This document shows positions 12,301-22,138 of a stretch of DNA of 64,000 nt, piece by piece. Under the pieces are notes generated by a model, which ran no database searches, had not been told where the DNA came from, and was given only the letters and a program-made list of their open reading frames with translations. Position 1 is the first letter of the stretch; each line of letters begins with the position of its first letter. This DNA is from Limanda limanda. Taxonomy: Eukaryota; Chordata; Actinopteri; Pleuronectiformes; Pleuronectidae. The translations under genes were made by a program, and so were the position numbers. Location: the NCBI RefSeq assembly GCF_963576545.1, contig NC_083649.1, forward strand, positions 978,954 through 1,042,953. Direction: 5' to 3'.

Positions 12301-15300
12301 TGCCTCCAACCACCAGGGGCTGGAGGCGGGGTTTATGACCTATACTGCATCCAACCACCAGGGGCTGGAGGCGGGGTTTATGACCTATACTGCCTCCAGC
12401 CACCAGGGGCTGGAGGCGGGGTTCATGACCTATACTGCCTCCAACCACCAGGGGCTGGAGGCGGGGTTTATGACCTATACTGCATCCAACCACCAGGGCC
12501 TGGAGGCGGGGTTCATGACCTATACTGCATCCAGCCACCAGGGGCTGGAGGCGGGGTTTATGACCTATACTGCATCCAACCACCAGGGGCTGGAGGCGGG
12601 GTTTATGACCTATACTGCCTCCAGCCACCAGGGGCTGGAGGCGGGGTTCATGACCTATACTGCATCCAACCACCAGGGGCTGGAGGCGGGGTTCATGACC
12701 TATACTGCATCCAACCACCAGGGGCTGGAGGCGGGGTTTATGACCTATACTGCATCCAGCCACCAGGGGCTGGAGGCGGGGTTTATGACCTATACTGCAT
12801 CCAGCCACCAGGGGCTGGAGGCGGGGTTTATGACCTATACTGCCTCCAGCCACCAGGGGCTGGAGGCGGGGTTTATGACCTATACTGCCTCCAACCACCA
12901 GGGGCTGGAGGCGGGGTTTATGACCTATACTGCCTCCAACCACCAGGGGCTGGAGGCGGGGTTTATGACCTATACTGCCTCCAGCCACCAGGGGCTGGAG
13001 GCGGGGTTCATGACCTATACTGCATCCAACCACCAGGGGCTGGAGGCGGGGTTCATGACCTATACTGCATCCAACCACCAGGGGCTGGAGGCGGGGTTCA
13101 TGACCTATACTGCATCCAACCACCAGGGGCTGGAGGCGGGGTTCATGACCTATACTGCATCCAACCACCAGGGGCTGGAGGCCGGGTTTATGACCTATAC
13201 TGCATCCAACCACCAGGGGCTGGAGGCGGGGTTTATGACCTATACTGCATCCAGCCACCAGGGGCTGGAGGCGGGGTTTATGACCTATACTGCCTCCAGC
13301 CACCAGGGGCTGGAGGCGGGGTTTATGACCTATACTGCCTCCAACCACCAGGGGCTGGAGGCGGGGTTTATGACCTATACTGCCTCCAACCACCAGGGGC
13401 TGGATGCAGGGTTTATGACCTATACTGCATCCAGCCACCAGGGGCTGGAGGCGGGGTTTATGACCTATACTGCATCCAACCACCAGGGGCTGGAGGCGGG
13501 GTTCATGACCTATAGTGCATCCAGCCACCAGGGGCTGGAGGCGGGGTTTATGACCTATACTGCCTCCAACCACCAGGGGCTGGAGGCGGGGTTTATGACC
13601 TATACTGCATCCAACCACCAGGGGCTGGAGGCGGGGTTTATGACCTATACTGCATCCAGCCACCAGGGGCTGGAGGCGGGGTTCATGACCTGTACTGCAT
13701 CCAACCACCAGGGGCTGGAGGCGGGGTTTATGACCTATACTGCCTCCAACCACCAGGGGCTGGAGGCGGGGTTTATGACCTATACTGCATCCAACCACCA
13801 GGGGATGGAGGCGGGGTTTATGACCTATACTGCATCCAACCACCAGGGCTTGAGGCGGGGTTTATGACCTATACTGCATCCAGCCACCAGGGGCTGGAGG
13901 CGGGGTTTATGACCTATACTGCATCCAACCACCAGGGGCTGGAGGCGGGGTTTATGACCTATACTGCATCCAGCCACCAGGGGCTTGAGGCGGGGTTTAT
14001 GACCTATACTGCATCCAACCACCAGGGGCTGGAGGCGGGGTTTATGACCTATACTGCATCCAACCACCAGGGGCTGGAGGCGGGGTTTATGACCTATACT
14101 GCATCCAGCCACCAGGGGCTGGAGTCGGGGTTTATGACCTATACTGCCTCCAGCCACCAGGGGCTGGAGGCGGGGTTTATGACCTATACTGCCTCCAACC
14201 ACCAGGGGCTGGAGGCGGGGTTTATGACCTATACTGCCTCCAACCACCAGGGGCTGGAGGCGGGGTTTATGACCTATACTGCCTCCAGCCACCAGGGGCT
14301 GGAGGCGGGGTTCATGACCTATACTGCATCCAACCACCAGGGGCTGGAGGCGGGGTTCATGACCTATACTGCATCCAACCACCAGGGGCTGGAGGCGGGG
14401 TTTATGACCTATACTGCATCCAGCCACCAGGGGCTGGAGGCGGGGTTTATGACCTATACTGCCTCCAGCCACCAGGGGCTGGAGGCGGGGTTTATGACCT
14501 ATACTGCCTCCAACCACCAGGGGCTGGAGGCGGGGTTTATGACCTATACTGCCTCCAACCACCAGGGGCTGGATGCAGGGTTTATGACCTATACTGCATC
14601 CAGCCACCAGGGGCTGGAGGCGGGGTTTATGACCTATACTGCCTCCAGCCACCAGGGGCTGGAGGCGGGGTTTATGACCTATACTGCCTCCAACCACCAG
14701 GGGCTGGAGGCGGGGTTTATGACCTATACTGCCTCCAACCACCAGGGGCTGGATGCAGGGTTTATGACCTATACTGCATCCAGCCACCAGGGGCTGGAGG
14801 CGGGGTTTATGACCTATACTGCATCCAACCACCAGGGGCTGGAGGCGGGGTTTATGACCTATACTGCCTCCAACCACCAGGGGCTGGAGGCGGGGTTTAT
14901 GACCTATACTGCCTCCAACCACCAGGGGCTGGATGCAGGGTTTATGACCTATACTGCATCCAGCCACCAGGGGCTGGAGGCGGGGTTTATGACCTATACT
15001 GCATCCAACCACCAGGGGCTGGAGGCGGGGTTTATGACCTATACTGCATCCAACCACCAGGGGCTGTGTCACGTTGTTAGAACTCAGAGGGTTTTGATGT
15101 GGGTGTGCTTCTGACTCTTCCACGTTCTTCACGCGTCTCAGAGGGCGATGCGAGGACGGAGCGTCTCCATGGAAACGATGTCGCGCGGCGCGGCGGGCCT
15201 GCCCACCAGTCTGAGTGGGGGGGGTCTGGCACACATGAGCATGGAGGTGAGCAGAGGTCGAAGTCGTCTTCCTCATGATCATGAATGTTATTGCTACTGT

Positions 15301-15320
15301 GTCGGTTTGTGTTAACAGCT

Positions 15321-15410
<90 letters not shown>

Positions 15411-17128
15411 TGTCGTTAGTGTAACGTCCGATCTCCTGTGAAACGGCGCTCGGGGCTTTTCCCTCGTCTGCTGAGCATCGACAGCCAAACAGAGAAGCAC
15501 AACCAGCGGAGGTAAAGTTCGATTAACCACAGTAGCTCCTCCTGAGTCCAACGTGTCCCTCGTGTCCAACGTGTCCCTCGTGTCCCTCAGTGTCCTCAGC
15601 GAGCAGAGGAGCTTCGACAGCTGCCAGCCCAACCCGGGGGGGGGCTCCGAGCTGCCGTCCAATCCCAGCTCTCCAGAGGCGGGACAACGGGACAGGTGAG
15701 TGGGAAGCGGGTTCTCCTCCTCCGTTCATCCTTTCTTCATTTTGAGCTTTTTTCTGCTCAGCCGCTTCGTCAGAATCACAATAAGTTTGACGACACATTC
15801 AGCGACACAGTGGCGTTACTCTCACCTGACCTGCAGGTGGCGGTATCACAACACATAACCAGCAATGTGCCAACAAAAGCAGTGAAGAAGAAGAGTGAAC
15901 GAAAAATGGTTTTCCTACTTTTTACTCTAAACACGGCGCTAACTCAAAAACAGCGTAAAGAGTTTAATAATGAATCTCAACTCTAACGTTTATCTTTGAG
16001 TTCCCTTTAATTTGTGAGATTAATGGAGGAAACTTTACATTATTGAAGTCTTATTTATTAATGAGAGAGCAAAAGTTACAAATTAAATTTTGATTTGATC
16101 AACATTAAAATCACTGATTCACAGACTTTTACACCTTCGAGTGAACAGTTTGAGAAGCTTTCAGAATTTGAAAAATCATATTAAGTCTGATTCTTAGTTA
16201 AGGTAAAGTAAAGTTTACAAAATGCAGACATAGTATAACCCGTAAGTTCCACAGGGCTTCATTTTAGATCCCCCATAGTTTTCTGTGGACACGCTGTTCA
16301 TGCTCTGATTGTTTGAGTTGAAGACAAAACGTTCAACTTTGACCATAAGTTTATTTTCATTGTTTAATTAATATTATTCTTATTAAAAAAATAAGAATTT
16401 ACAATTATGCAGAAATCAGGTGTGAATCCTCCGGTGTTTGTTTCTGATCTGAAGGATTCACGTGAAGGAGAGCAGTCGAATCTCCAGATCAACGTCCAGC
16501 AGCTGCAGCTTCGCTCCGACTGCTGAAGACACCTCGAGACCTCTCAGCTGCAACACGCAGGTGAACCACACGGTGGCGCTAGAGCCACATGAGCATTACA
16601 GCTCCTGTGAAACAGTCGTTAGATATTTGATTTCTCATGTTTGAGTGTGTCTGGTAAAAACATGAAGCTATGGAAGAACTGTGGTGGATATTGACAGCAG
16701 TCATTAGCTCTGAATGTGCGTCAGCGCCCCCGTGTGGCAGAATCCACCGCAGCTCAACATCGAGCGACCTGCTCTCGCCACCAGCTTCGTGTGCGCCTGT
16801 AGAACGGGTTCGATGATGATTAATACGTTTGCATAACGTCCATTTGCACTTCCTGTTCTTCACAGACAAGGTTCAGTTTTCTGCTCAACACATGAAGTAT
16901 TTTCACATTAAGAGCCTGTTAATAAGAGACGGACTTGAGGACTTTTAATGTGGAGTAAAGTGAAATTACTATTGTTGAATTTGAATTTATTATTTTTGAG
17001 GTGAATTTATTCACAGAACAGGAAACATTTCAAATGTAAACAAAGAAGATGAAGTTTGTTCTGTTTCTGTCTTCAGACTGCAGAAGGTCAAAGTTCAGGT
17101 CCCCTCATTGTGTGTCACAGCCCAATAG

Positions 17129-17170
<42 letters not shown>

Positions 17171-17461
17171 CACACATACGCACGCTCACACACAACACAC
17201 ACACACGCTCACACACACACTACAAACACACGCTCACACAGACACACTGTCATTGTGCTTGTGTGTTTCAGAGGTGAAAAACAAAAACTCTCCGAGATCA
17301 AATCTCAAGTTTCGATTCGACAAGCTGAGCCACTCTGCTGCAGTGAGTGTGACCCCACAACACAACCAACACACACACACACACACACAGACACACACAC
17401 AGACACACACACTTACAGGATGAGGATGATCTTGTCTTTGTGTCGTCAGCAGGGACATTAG
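1410..17461 (+). CDS. Rap1 GTPase-activating protein family gene (5' end outside window)
   Basis: Twenty exons joined in frame give about 603 residues plus stop: 1410-1436, 3488-3520, 3697-3891, 5965-6068, 6228-6306, 6411-6464, 6552-6635, 6825-6925, 7017-7146, 7226-7381, 7552-7623, 7701-7787, 7856-8002, 15142-15246, 15420-15511, 15591-15695, 16455-16560, 17077-17128, 17272-17342, 17450-17461. The product should stimulate GTP hydrolysis on Rap1 in the cytoplasm. Family marks seen are [49 protein letters not shown] and [14 protein letters not shown]. The Asn of GNDIV (about residue 278 of the visible part) matches the catalytic asparagine thumb known in Rap1GAP. The C-terminal part has Ser-rich [10 protein letters not shown] and [16 protein letters not shown], then a short GH-stop end. 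The GoLoco core that usually precedes DDYIPYP is not seen. RAP1GAP versus RAP1GAP2 is unresolved; proximity to ncbp3 favours rap1gap2. Confidence 0.88.
1437..3487 (+). other. Rap1GAP-family intron filled by simple repeats
   Basis: This intron lies between the SANFFDQME exon and the DDYIPYP exon. It holds a TG microsatellite at 1446-1531, an 18 bp short array at 1666-1783 built on tctcagttctgtcctctg, and the 24 bp array at 1849-3324. No further exon with both splice signals and family resemblance was seen, including the GoLoco core expected here. Confidence 0.7.
1849..3324. repeat. 24 bp minisatellite (about 61 copies)
   Basis: Tandem units read tcttcaagtcctcacatgtg plus tccg, with variants at the tcacatgtg positions (tcacgtctg, tcatttctg). 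Because 24 is divisible by three, several frames on both strands stay open for up to about 500 codons; these are repeat frames, not genes. The pattern from about 2517-2775 recurs at about 2970-3330, so blocks of units were duplicated together. Confidence 0.97.
3594..3690. repeat. TG microsatellite against a Rap1GAP-family acceptor
   Basis: Interrupted (TG)n in the 3521-3696 intron, running up to ttgtgcag at the acceptor. Confidence 0.95.
4000..5955. repeat. 18 bp minisatellite (about 108 copies) ending at a splice acceptor
   Basis: Units read tgtttgtttacatgtgac, with common variants tacaagtgac, tacatgagac and tgtctgtttac. The array fills almost the whole intron between the exon ending at 3891 and the exon starting at 5965. 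Its last unit runs into gactgtgtctctcag, so the array lies directly against the acceptor. Occasional 12 bp units (tgtttacatgtgac at about 5386 and 5686) shift the open frames. Confidence 0.97.
6070..6147. repeat. CA microsatellite at a Rap1GAP-family donor
   Basis: (CA)n begins three bases after the donor gt at 6069. Confidence 0.95.
6672..6802. repeat. 26 bp short tandem array (about 5 copies)
   Basis: Units built on gacatgtgaggtgaacatgt plus gatgaa repeat about five times inside a short Rap1GAP-family intron, ending about 20 bases before the acceptor at 6824. Confidence 0.9.
8049..15066. repeat. 45 bp minisatellite, about 156 copies, with higher-order structure
   Basis: The intron between the exons ending at 8002 and starting at 15142 is almost wholly a 45 bp array. 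The unit contains ggcggggtttatgacctata, then ctgcatccaaccaccagggg and ctgga. Sites of variation are ttc/ttt, gcc/gca and aac/agc. A marker unit with ctgtaggcgg occurs at 9126, 10206 and 12275, giving spacings of 1080 bases (24 units) and 2069 bases (46 units less one base). A one-base-deleted unit (agggcttgagg) occurs at 11821 and 13845, 2024 bases apart. The unit matches the inner part of the MITE-like family at 59468-59725. Confidence 0.97.
15321..15409. repeat. TG microsatellite in a Rap1GAP-family intron
   Basis: Uninterrupted (TG)n ending about ten bases before the acceptor at 15419. Confidence 0.95.
15696..16454 (+). other. Rap1GAP-family intron, mostly unique sequence
   Basis: AT-rich intron between the exons ending at 15695 and starting at 16455. 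No repeat array, RNA gene or additional exon was recognised. Confidence 0.6.
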
Positions 17462-17743
17462 ACTGAGGAACCTCAGCAGTGAGTCTCAAGTGCTGAGGTA
17501 CAAACGCTCTTATTCTGGAAAATGACAATTTTTTTATTATTATTATTATTTGTTGTTTTGAAATATTTTTAATTTGGTCTGAATCATATATTCTGTCTCC
17601 ATGCAGTTTCCACAACAACATGAAGGAGGAGGAGGAGGAGGAGGAGGAGGAGGAGGAGGAGGAAGAGGAAGAGGAAGAGGAAGAAGTGAAATCTGATAAC
17701 AACGCACCGTGTGTCGATTCCTTCCTGAACTCATCACATCAAC

Positions 17744-17749
17744 AATAAA
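17744..17749 (+). promoter_or_regulatory. Candidate polyadenylation signal of the Rap1GAP-family gene
   Basis: AATAAA lies 283 bases after the TAG stop at 17459-17461. The intervening stretch has a GAG trinucleotide run at about 17620-17685 and looks like 3' UTR. Confidence 0.5.
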
Positions 17750-17845
17750 TATCTGAACCCAACATGTCTTCACAAAGGAGGACAAAACTGAATGTGTCCA
17801 AACAGCAGAGAAAGACAGAGACTCAGTGTTTGACAGGAGGTCTGG

Positions 17846-18030
17846 TCCTGGTCCTGGTCCCGAGTCCGGTCCTGATCCTGGTCCTGGTCTGGTCCTGGTC
17901 CTGGTCCCGAATCCGGTCCTGGTCTGGTGCTGGTCCTGGTCCTGGTCCTGGTCCTGAGTCCGGTCCTGGTCCTGATCCTGTTCCTGGTCCCGAGTCCGGT
18001 CCTGGTCCTGGTCCCGAGTCCGGTCCTGGT
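17846..18030. repeat. Degenerate GGTCCT hexamer array
   Basis: About 30 hexamers of ggtcct/ggtccc, interspersed with gagtcc. Open frames over it (Gly-Pro or Asp-Gln-rich) are products of the hexamer periodicity. Confidence 0.85.
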
Positions 18031-18730
18031 CTTTATCCTGACTCACTTTTTCTTTTCACTGGATTGATTACAGTTGAAGTGTTGTTATTGATTAAGATGA
18101 AATTTATTTAACATGTTTAAATATTAATTCAGACGTGATTCTGAAAGTATTTAATTCACGAGTGCTTATTTTGATGAGATTAGTTTTATACTTTTCCTTG
18201 GGTATTTCTACACTGTGGTACTTTTCCTGAAGTAATCTGAGTACTTCCTTCATCACAGGTTGCAGTCAGAGTAAAAACAATCCATGAGTATTAATCACGT
18301 TCTTTGTAAAGTAAACACAGATGTTCCTGTGAAATCCTTCACTTGACTTTATTTAAAATCCAGTTCACAACAGAAACAGTTCATACAGATGCAAAACACA
18401 GTGACATCACAGTGACATCACAGAGCTCCAGAGTACACAGTGACATCACAGTGACATCACAGAGCTCCAGAGTACACAGTGACATCACAGTGACATCACA
18501 GAGCGCGTACAGTGAAGTTCACTTAATGATGGGAGGGGCTTACCGCTGGCGGTGTGTCACTAACTCTTTTCGAGTCATGATGTGATGTCACATGAGTGTC
18601 ACACACGTGATGTCATCACCTTGTTCACATGCTCTCTATCGTTCAGTGGTTGTAAATGTTGTTGTCGCTGGAACAGATTCACACGATCTGAACATTAAAT
18701 GTCTTCGTCACAGTCGACTCAGTCTTGTGT

Positions 18731-19353
18731 TATTACCATAGACTGTAAATAAAGAGGTTATGACCATAGACTGTAAATAAAGAGGTTATGACCATAGACT
18801 GTAAATAAAGAGGTTATGACCATAGACTGTATATAAAGAGGTTATGACCATAGACTGTAAATAAAGAGGTTATGACCATAGACTGTATATAAAGAGGTTA
18901 TGACCATAGACTGTATATAAAGAGGTTATGACCATAGACTGTATATAAAGAGGTTATGACCATAGACTGTAAATAAAGAGGTTATGACCATAGACTGTAA
19001 ATAAAGAGGTTATGACCATAGACTGTAAATAAAGAGGTTATGACCATAGACTGTAAATAAAGAGGTTATGACCATAGACTGTATATAAAGAGGTAATGAC
19101 CATAGACTGTATATAAAGAGGTTATGACCATAGACTGTAAATAAAGAGGTTATGACCATAGACTGTATATAAAGAGGTTATGACCATAGACTGTATATAA
19201 AGAGGTTATTACCATAGACTGTAAATAAAGAGGTTATGACCATAGACTGTAAATAAAGAGTTTATTACCATAGACTGTAAATAAAGAGGTTATGACCATA
19301 GACTGTAAATAAAGAGGTTATGACCATAGACTGTAAATAAAGAGGTTATGACC
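18731..19353. repeat. 28 bp array (about 22 copies) carrying AATAAA or TATAAA in each unit
   Basis: Units read accatagactgtaaataaag plus aggttatg, with a frequent variant gtatataaag. Each unit carries either AATAAA or TATAAA. The core agactgtaaataaag is identical to the terminal repeat of the MITE-like element at 59468-59725, so the array looks like an expansion of that element's end. Confidence 0.95.
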
Positions 19354-19539
19354 AAGGTTGATTCAGGTTTAAAACCTGAAAAAAGAAACCGCAAAAAAAG
19401 GATGTTTTTTTGCACTAAACGCCAAAATACACACTATATGATATTATATTTTATATTAATAATATTAAATAAACATACATGTATAATTCTTTATTACATT
19501 AAGTAATTAAGTACTTTTGTGGTACTTATACTCACCTGC

Positions 19540-19663
19540 ACCACTGGGTGGCGCTGCTGCTGCGAGGGGCCGGAACTCAGCACCGCAGCGCCCACGAAGA
19601 AGAGTGAGGAGAGAGAATCGTTTCCGGGTTCAACCCGCAGCTGCAGCCGTTGTTTGCAGCGCC
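19540..19663 (+). promoter_or_regulatory. GC-rich presumed promoter and 5' UTR of ncbp3
   Basis: GC- and CpG-rich sequence changes abruptly from the AT-rich stretch upstream. A GCCATGGCGGCC context surrounds the start codon. No TATA box was seen immediately upstream of this island. The transcription start is not determinable here. Confidence 0.45.
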
Positions 19664-21321
19664 ATGGCGGCCGTACGCAGCCTGCGGGTGTCGGTGAAGT
19701 CGGACAGCGGCTCGGAGCACTCGGACCCGGACTCGGACTCGGACTCGGACCGGGATGCTCGCGATGCGGAGCCGATGGAGGTGGAGGAGGGGGAGCTGGA
19801 GGACGTGTCGGTGACGCGCTGCCTGACGGAGCTGCTGCCGGTGAGTGTCCGCTAGGCCCGGGGCCGGGGGGGGATGGGGGGGCTGGCGGGTCCGGTCCGG
19901 GCTGTGGGACCGGGGGGGGGGAGACCGGCCGGGGGTCCCGGGGAGCACCGGGTGGTCCCCCCCCCCCCCCGGGTTCAGAGCCTGTGACGCGGCTCGTGTG
20001 CGCGGGTTCCACTTGTTGATCCTCACACGCACGGACCGTGCGAGACCCCGCTCGGTAAACAGGAAGTGAACAGGAAGTGAACCGGAAGTGAACAGGAAGT
20101 GGAACCGTGGTTCAGATTCACGACCCCCCCCCTGTGACCCGAGGAATCAGCTGCTTCCGGTGATTCCTTTGATCTCTCTCAAGACGCATCTGACCTACAG
20201 ACTGGTCTCCATGGCAACTCCGTGCCTGTGAGTCCGGAGCTCAGTGATTGGTTGAAGTGAGGCTGACGTCACAGGGTCTCAGCTGCTTGTGTTACAGGTT
20301 TAATTAGTTTGACTTGAGGAGGTCGTAGCTCGTTAAGACTCGTTAAGAACATCTGTGTTTCAGGACACCAGCCGCCGCTACGAGAACAAGGGCGGAGCCT
20401 TCATCACCGGGATCGACGTCAACTCCAAGGTAACACACACACACACAGAGACACACAGACACACACACAGAGACACACAGACAGACAGACACACACAGAC
20501 ACACACACACACACAGACACACACACAGAGACACACACAGACACACACAGAGACACACAGACACACACACAGAGACACACACACACACAGAGACACACAC
20601 ACACACAGAGACACAGACACACACACACACAGACACACACACACAGACACACACACACAGAGACACACACACACACACAGAGACACAGACACACACAGAC
20701 ACACACACACACAGAGACACACAGAGACAGACACACACACACACACAGACACACACACACACACAGAGACACACACACACACAGACACACAGAGAGACAC
20801 ACAGAGACACACACACTCAGACACACACAGAGACACACAGAGACACAAACACAGACACACACAGACACACACACACACAGAGACACAGACACACACACAC
20901 ACAGACACACACACACAGAGACACAGACACACACACACACACACACAGACACACACACTGGGAGCTGACCCTCATGTTCCTTCAGGAAGCCATTGAGCGG
21001 AAGGAGAAGCGAGCGAGACGTTTTCATTTCCAGGCCGAGGAGAGCGACGCTCAGAGGAACCTCTTTCTGGACAAAGACATCCTGAAGAAAGGTGAGAGGT
21101 CACGTGACCCCTGGATGTGAACCCACTGAATGTGTGAGACCCGGTTGTGTGTTTGCTGACCCTGTCGTTGTCGTCTCTGTGGCGCTCAGCCATCCCCAAC
21201 CTCCGCATGGAGGCGGTCTACGTGACCGGCGTGGACGACATGAGCACGCAGGACATCTTTGGATATTTTAAGGAATATCCTCCGGCGCACATCGAGTGGA
21301 TCGACGATGCTTCCTGTGAGT

Positions 21322-21353
<32 letters not shown>

Positions 21354-22103
21354 ACACACACACACACAGACACACACACACACACATCCGTCTGATGGCG
21401 TTCTGATCACCTGGATGTTCAACGGGTTCAAGTCACAAAGTTTCAGTCTCATCAGTTGATCTCAGCTCGAGTGTTTCTCAACGCCACCGCACTGTTTCCT
21501 AGGTAACGTGGTTTGGCTTGACGACAACACGCCCATCAGAGCCCTTATCAACGCCAGCCGGACGCCAGACCCGGAGGCCGTTACCACGGAGACAGAGGGC
21601 GCCAAAGAGCCGGCCGAGCAGAGCGAAGGTCAGTGTGTGAACAAAAACACAACTCACGCCGCAGGTGATGTGAAGAGAAGCAGCTGACTGGTGTCGTCAC
21701 AGTTCCCCAGGGTCAGAGGTCAGATGAAGAGGAGGAGGGTGAGGTGGACGAAGACGAGACGGCGAAGAAGAGTGGCGAGGAGGTGGAGGGGAAGGACAGC
21801 GACGCAGAGGCGGAGCCAAAGACAAAGGAGGAGGGCAGTCAGGTAGGGTCTCACAGGAAGTGACCAGATCTGTTGACCTGTTCCAGAAACTCTGTAATCT
21901 GACTGTGTGTGTGTGTGTGTGTGTCTGTGTGTGTCTGTGTGTGTGTGTGTGTGTGTCGGTGTGTGTGTCTGTGTGTGTGTGTGTGTGTTACAGATAAACG
22001 ACCTACCAGGAGCAGAGAGAGAGTCTCTGCTGAGGAACGACCTGCGGCCGGCGATCAAACCGTTCAAAGGAAACAGAATCCTCCTGCGCTTCGCCACACA
22101 AGG

Positions 22104-22138
<35 letters not shown>

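Larger units (their letters stand above)
17462..19663. other. Intergenic region between the Rap1GAP-family gene and ncbp3
   Basis: Contains a GAG trinucleotide run (about 17620-17685), a GGTCCT-type hexamer array (about 17846-18030), a three-copy repeat of cagtgacatcacag units (about 18396-18512), the 28 bp array (18731-19353) and then AT-rich sequence. The last 130 bases are GC-rich and precede the ncbp3 start codon. Confidence 0.7.

Noticed and set aside
8049..15066. CRISPR-like array
   Set aside because: Units are contiguous with no unique spacers, and the genome is eukaryotic with spliced genes.
7842..15282. Very long open frames on both strands over the 45 bp array, spelling 15-residue repeats
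   Set aside because: 45 is divisible by three and the unit lacks stops in these frames. The stretch sits between two well-supported exons of the Rap1GAP-family gene, and both strands are open at once, as expected from periodicity rather than coding.
17546..18111. Gly-Pro or Asp-Gln-rich frames near 17.5-18.1 kb as a gene
   Set aside because: They follow the GGTCCT hexamer and GAG trinucleotide repeats and lie after the Rap1GAP-family stop, where a polyadenylation signal is present.
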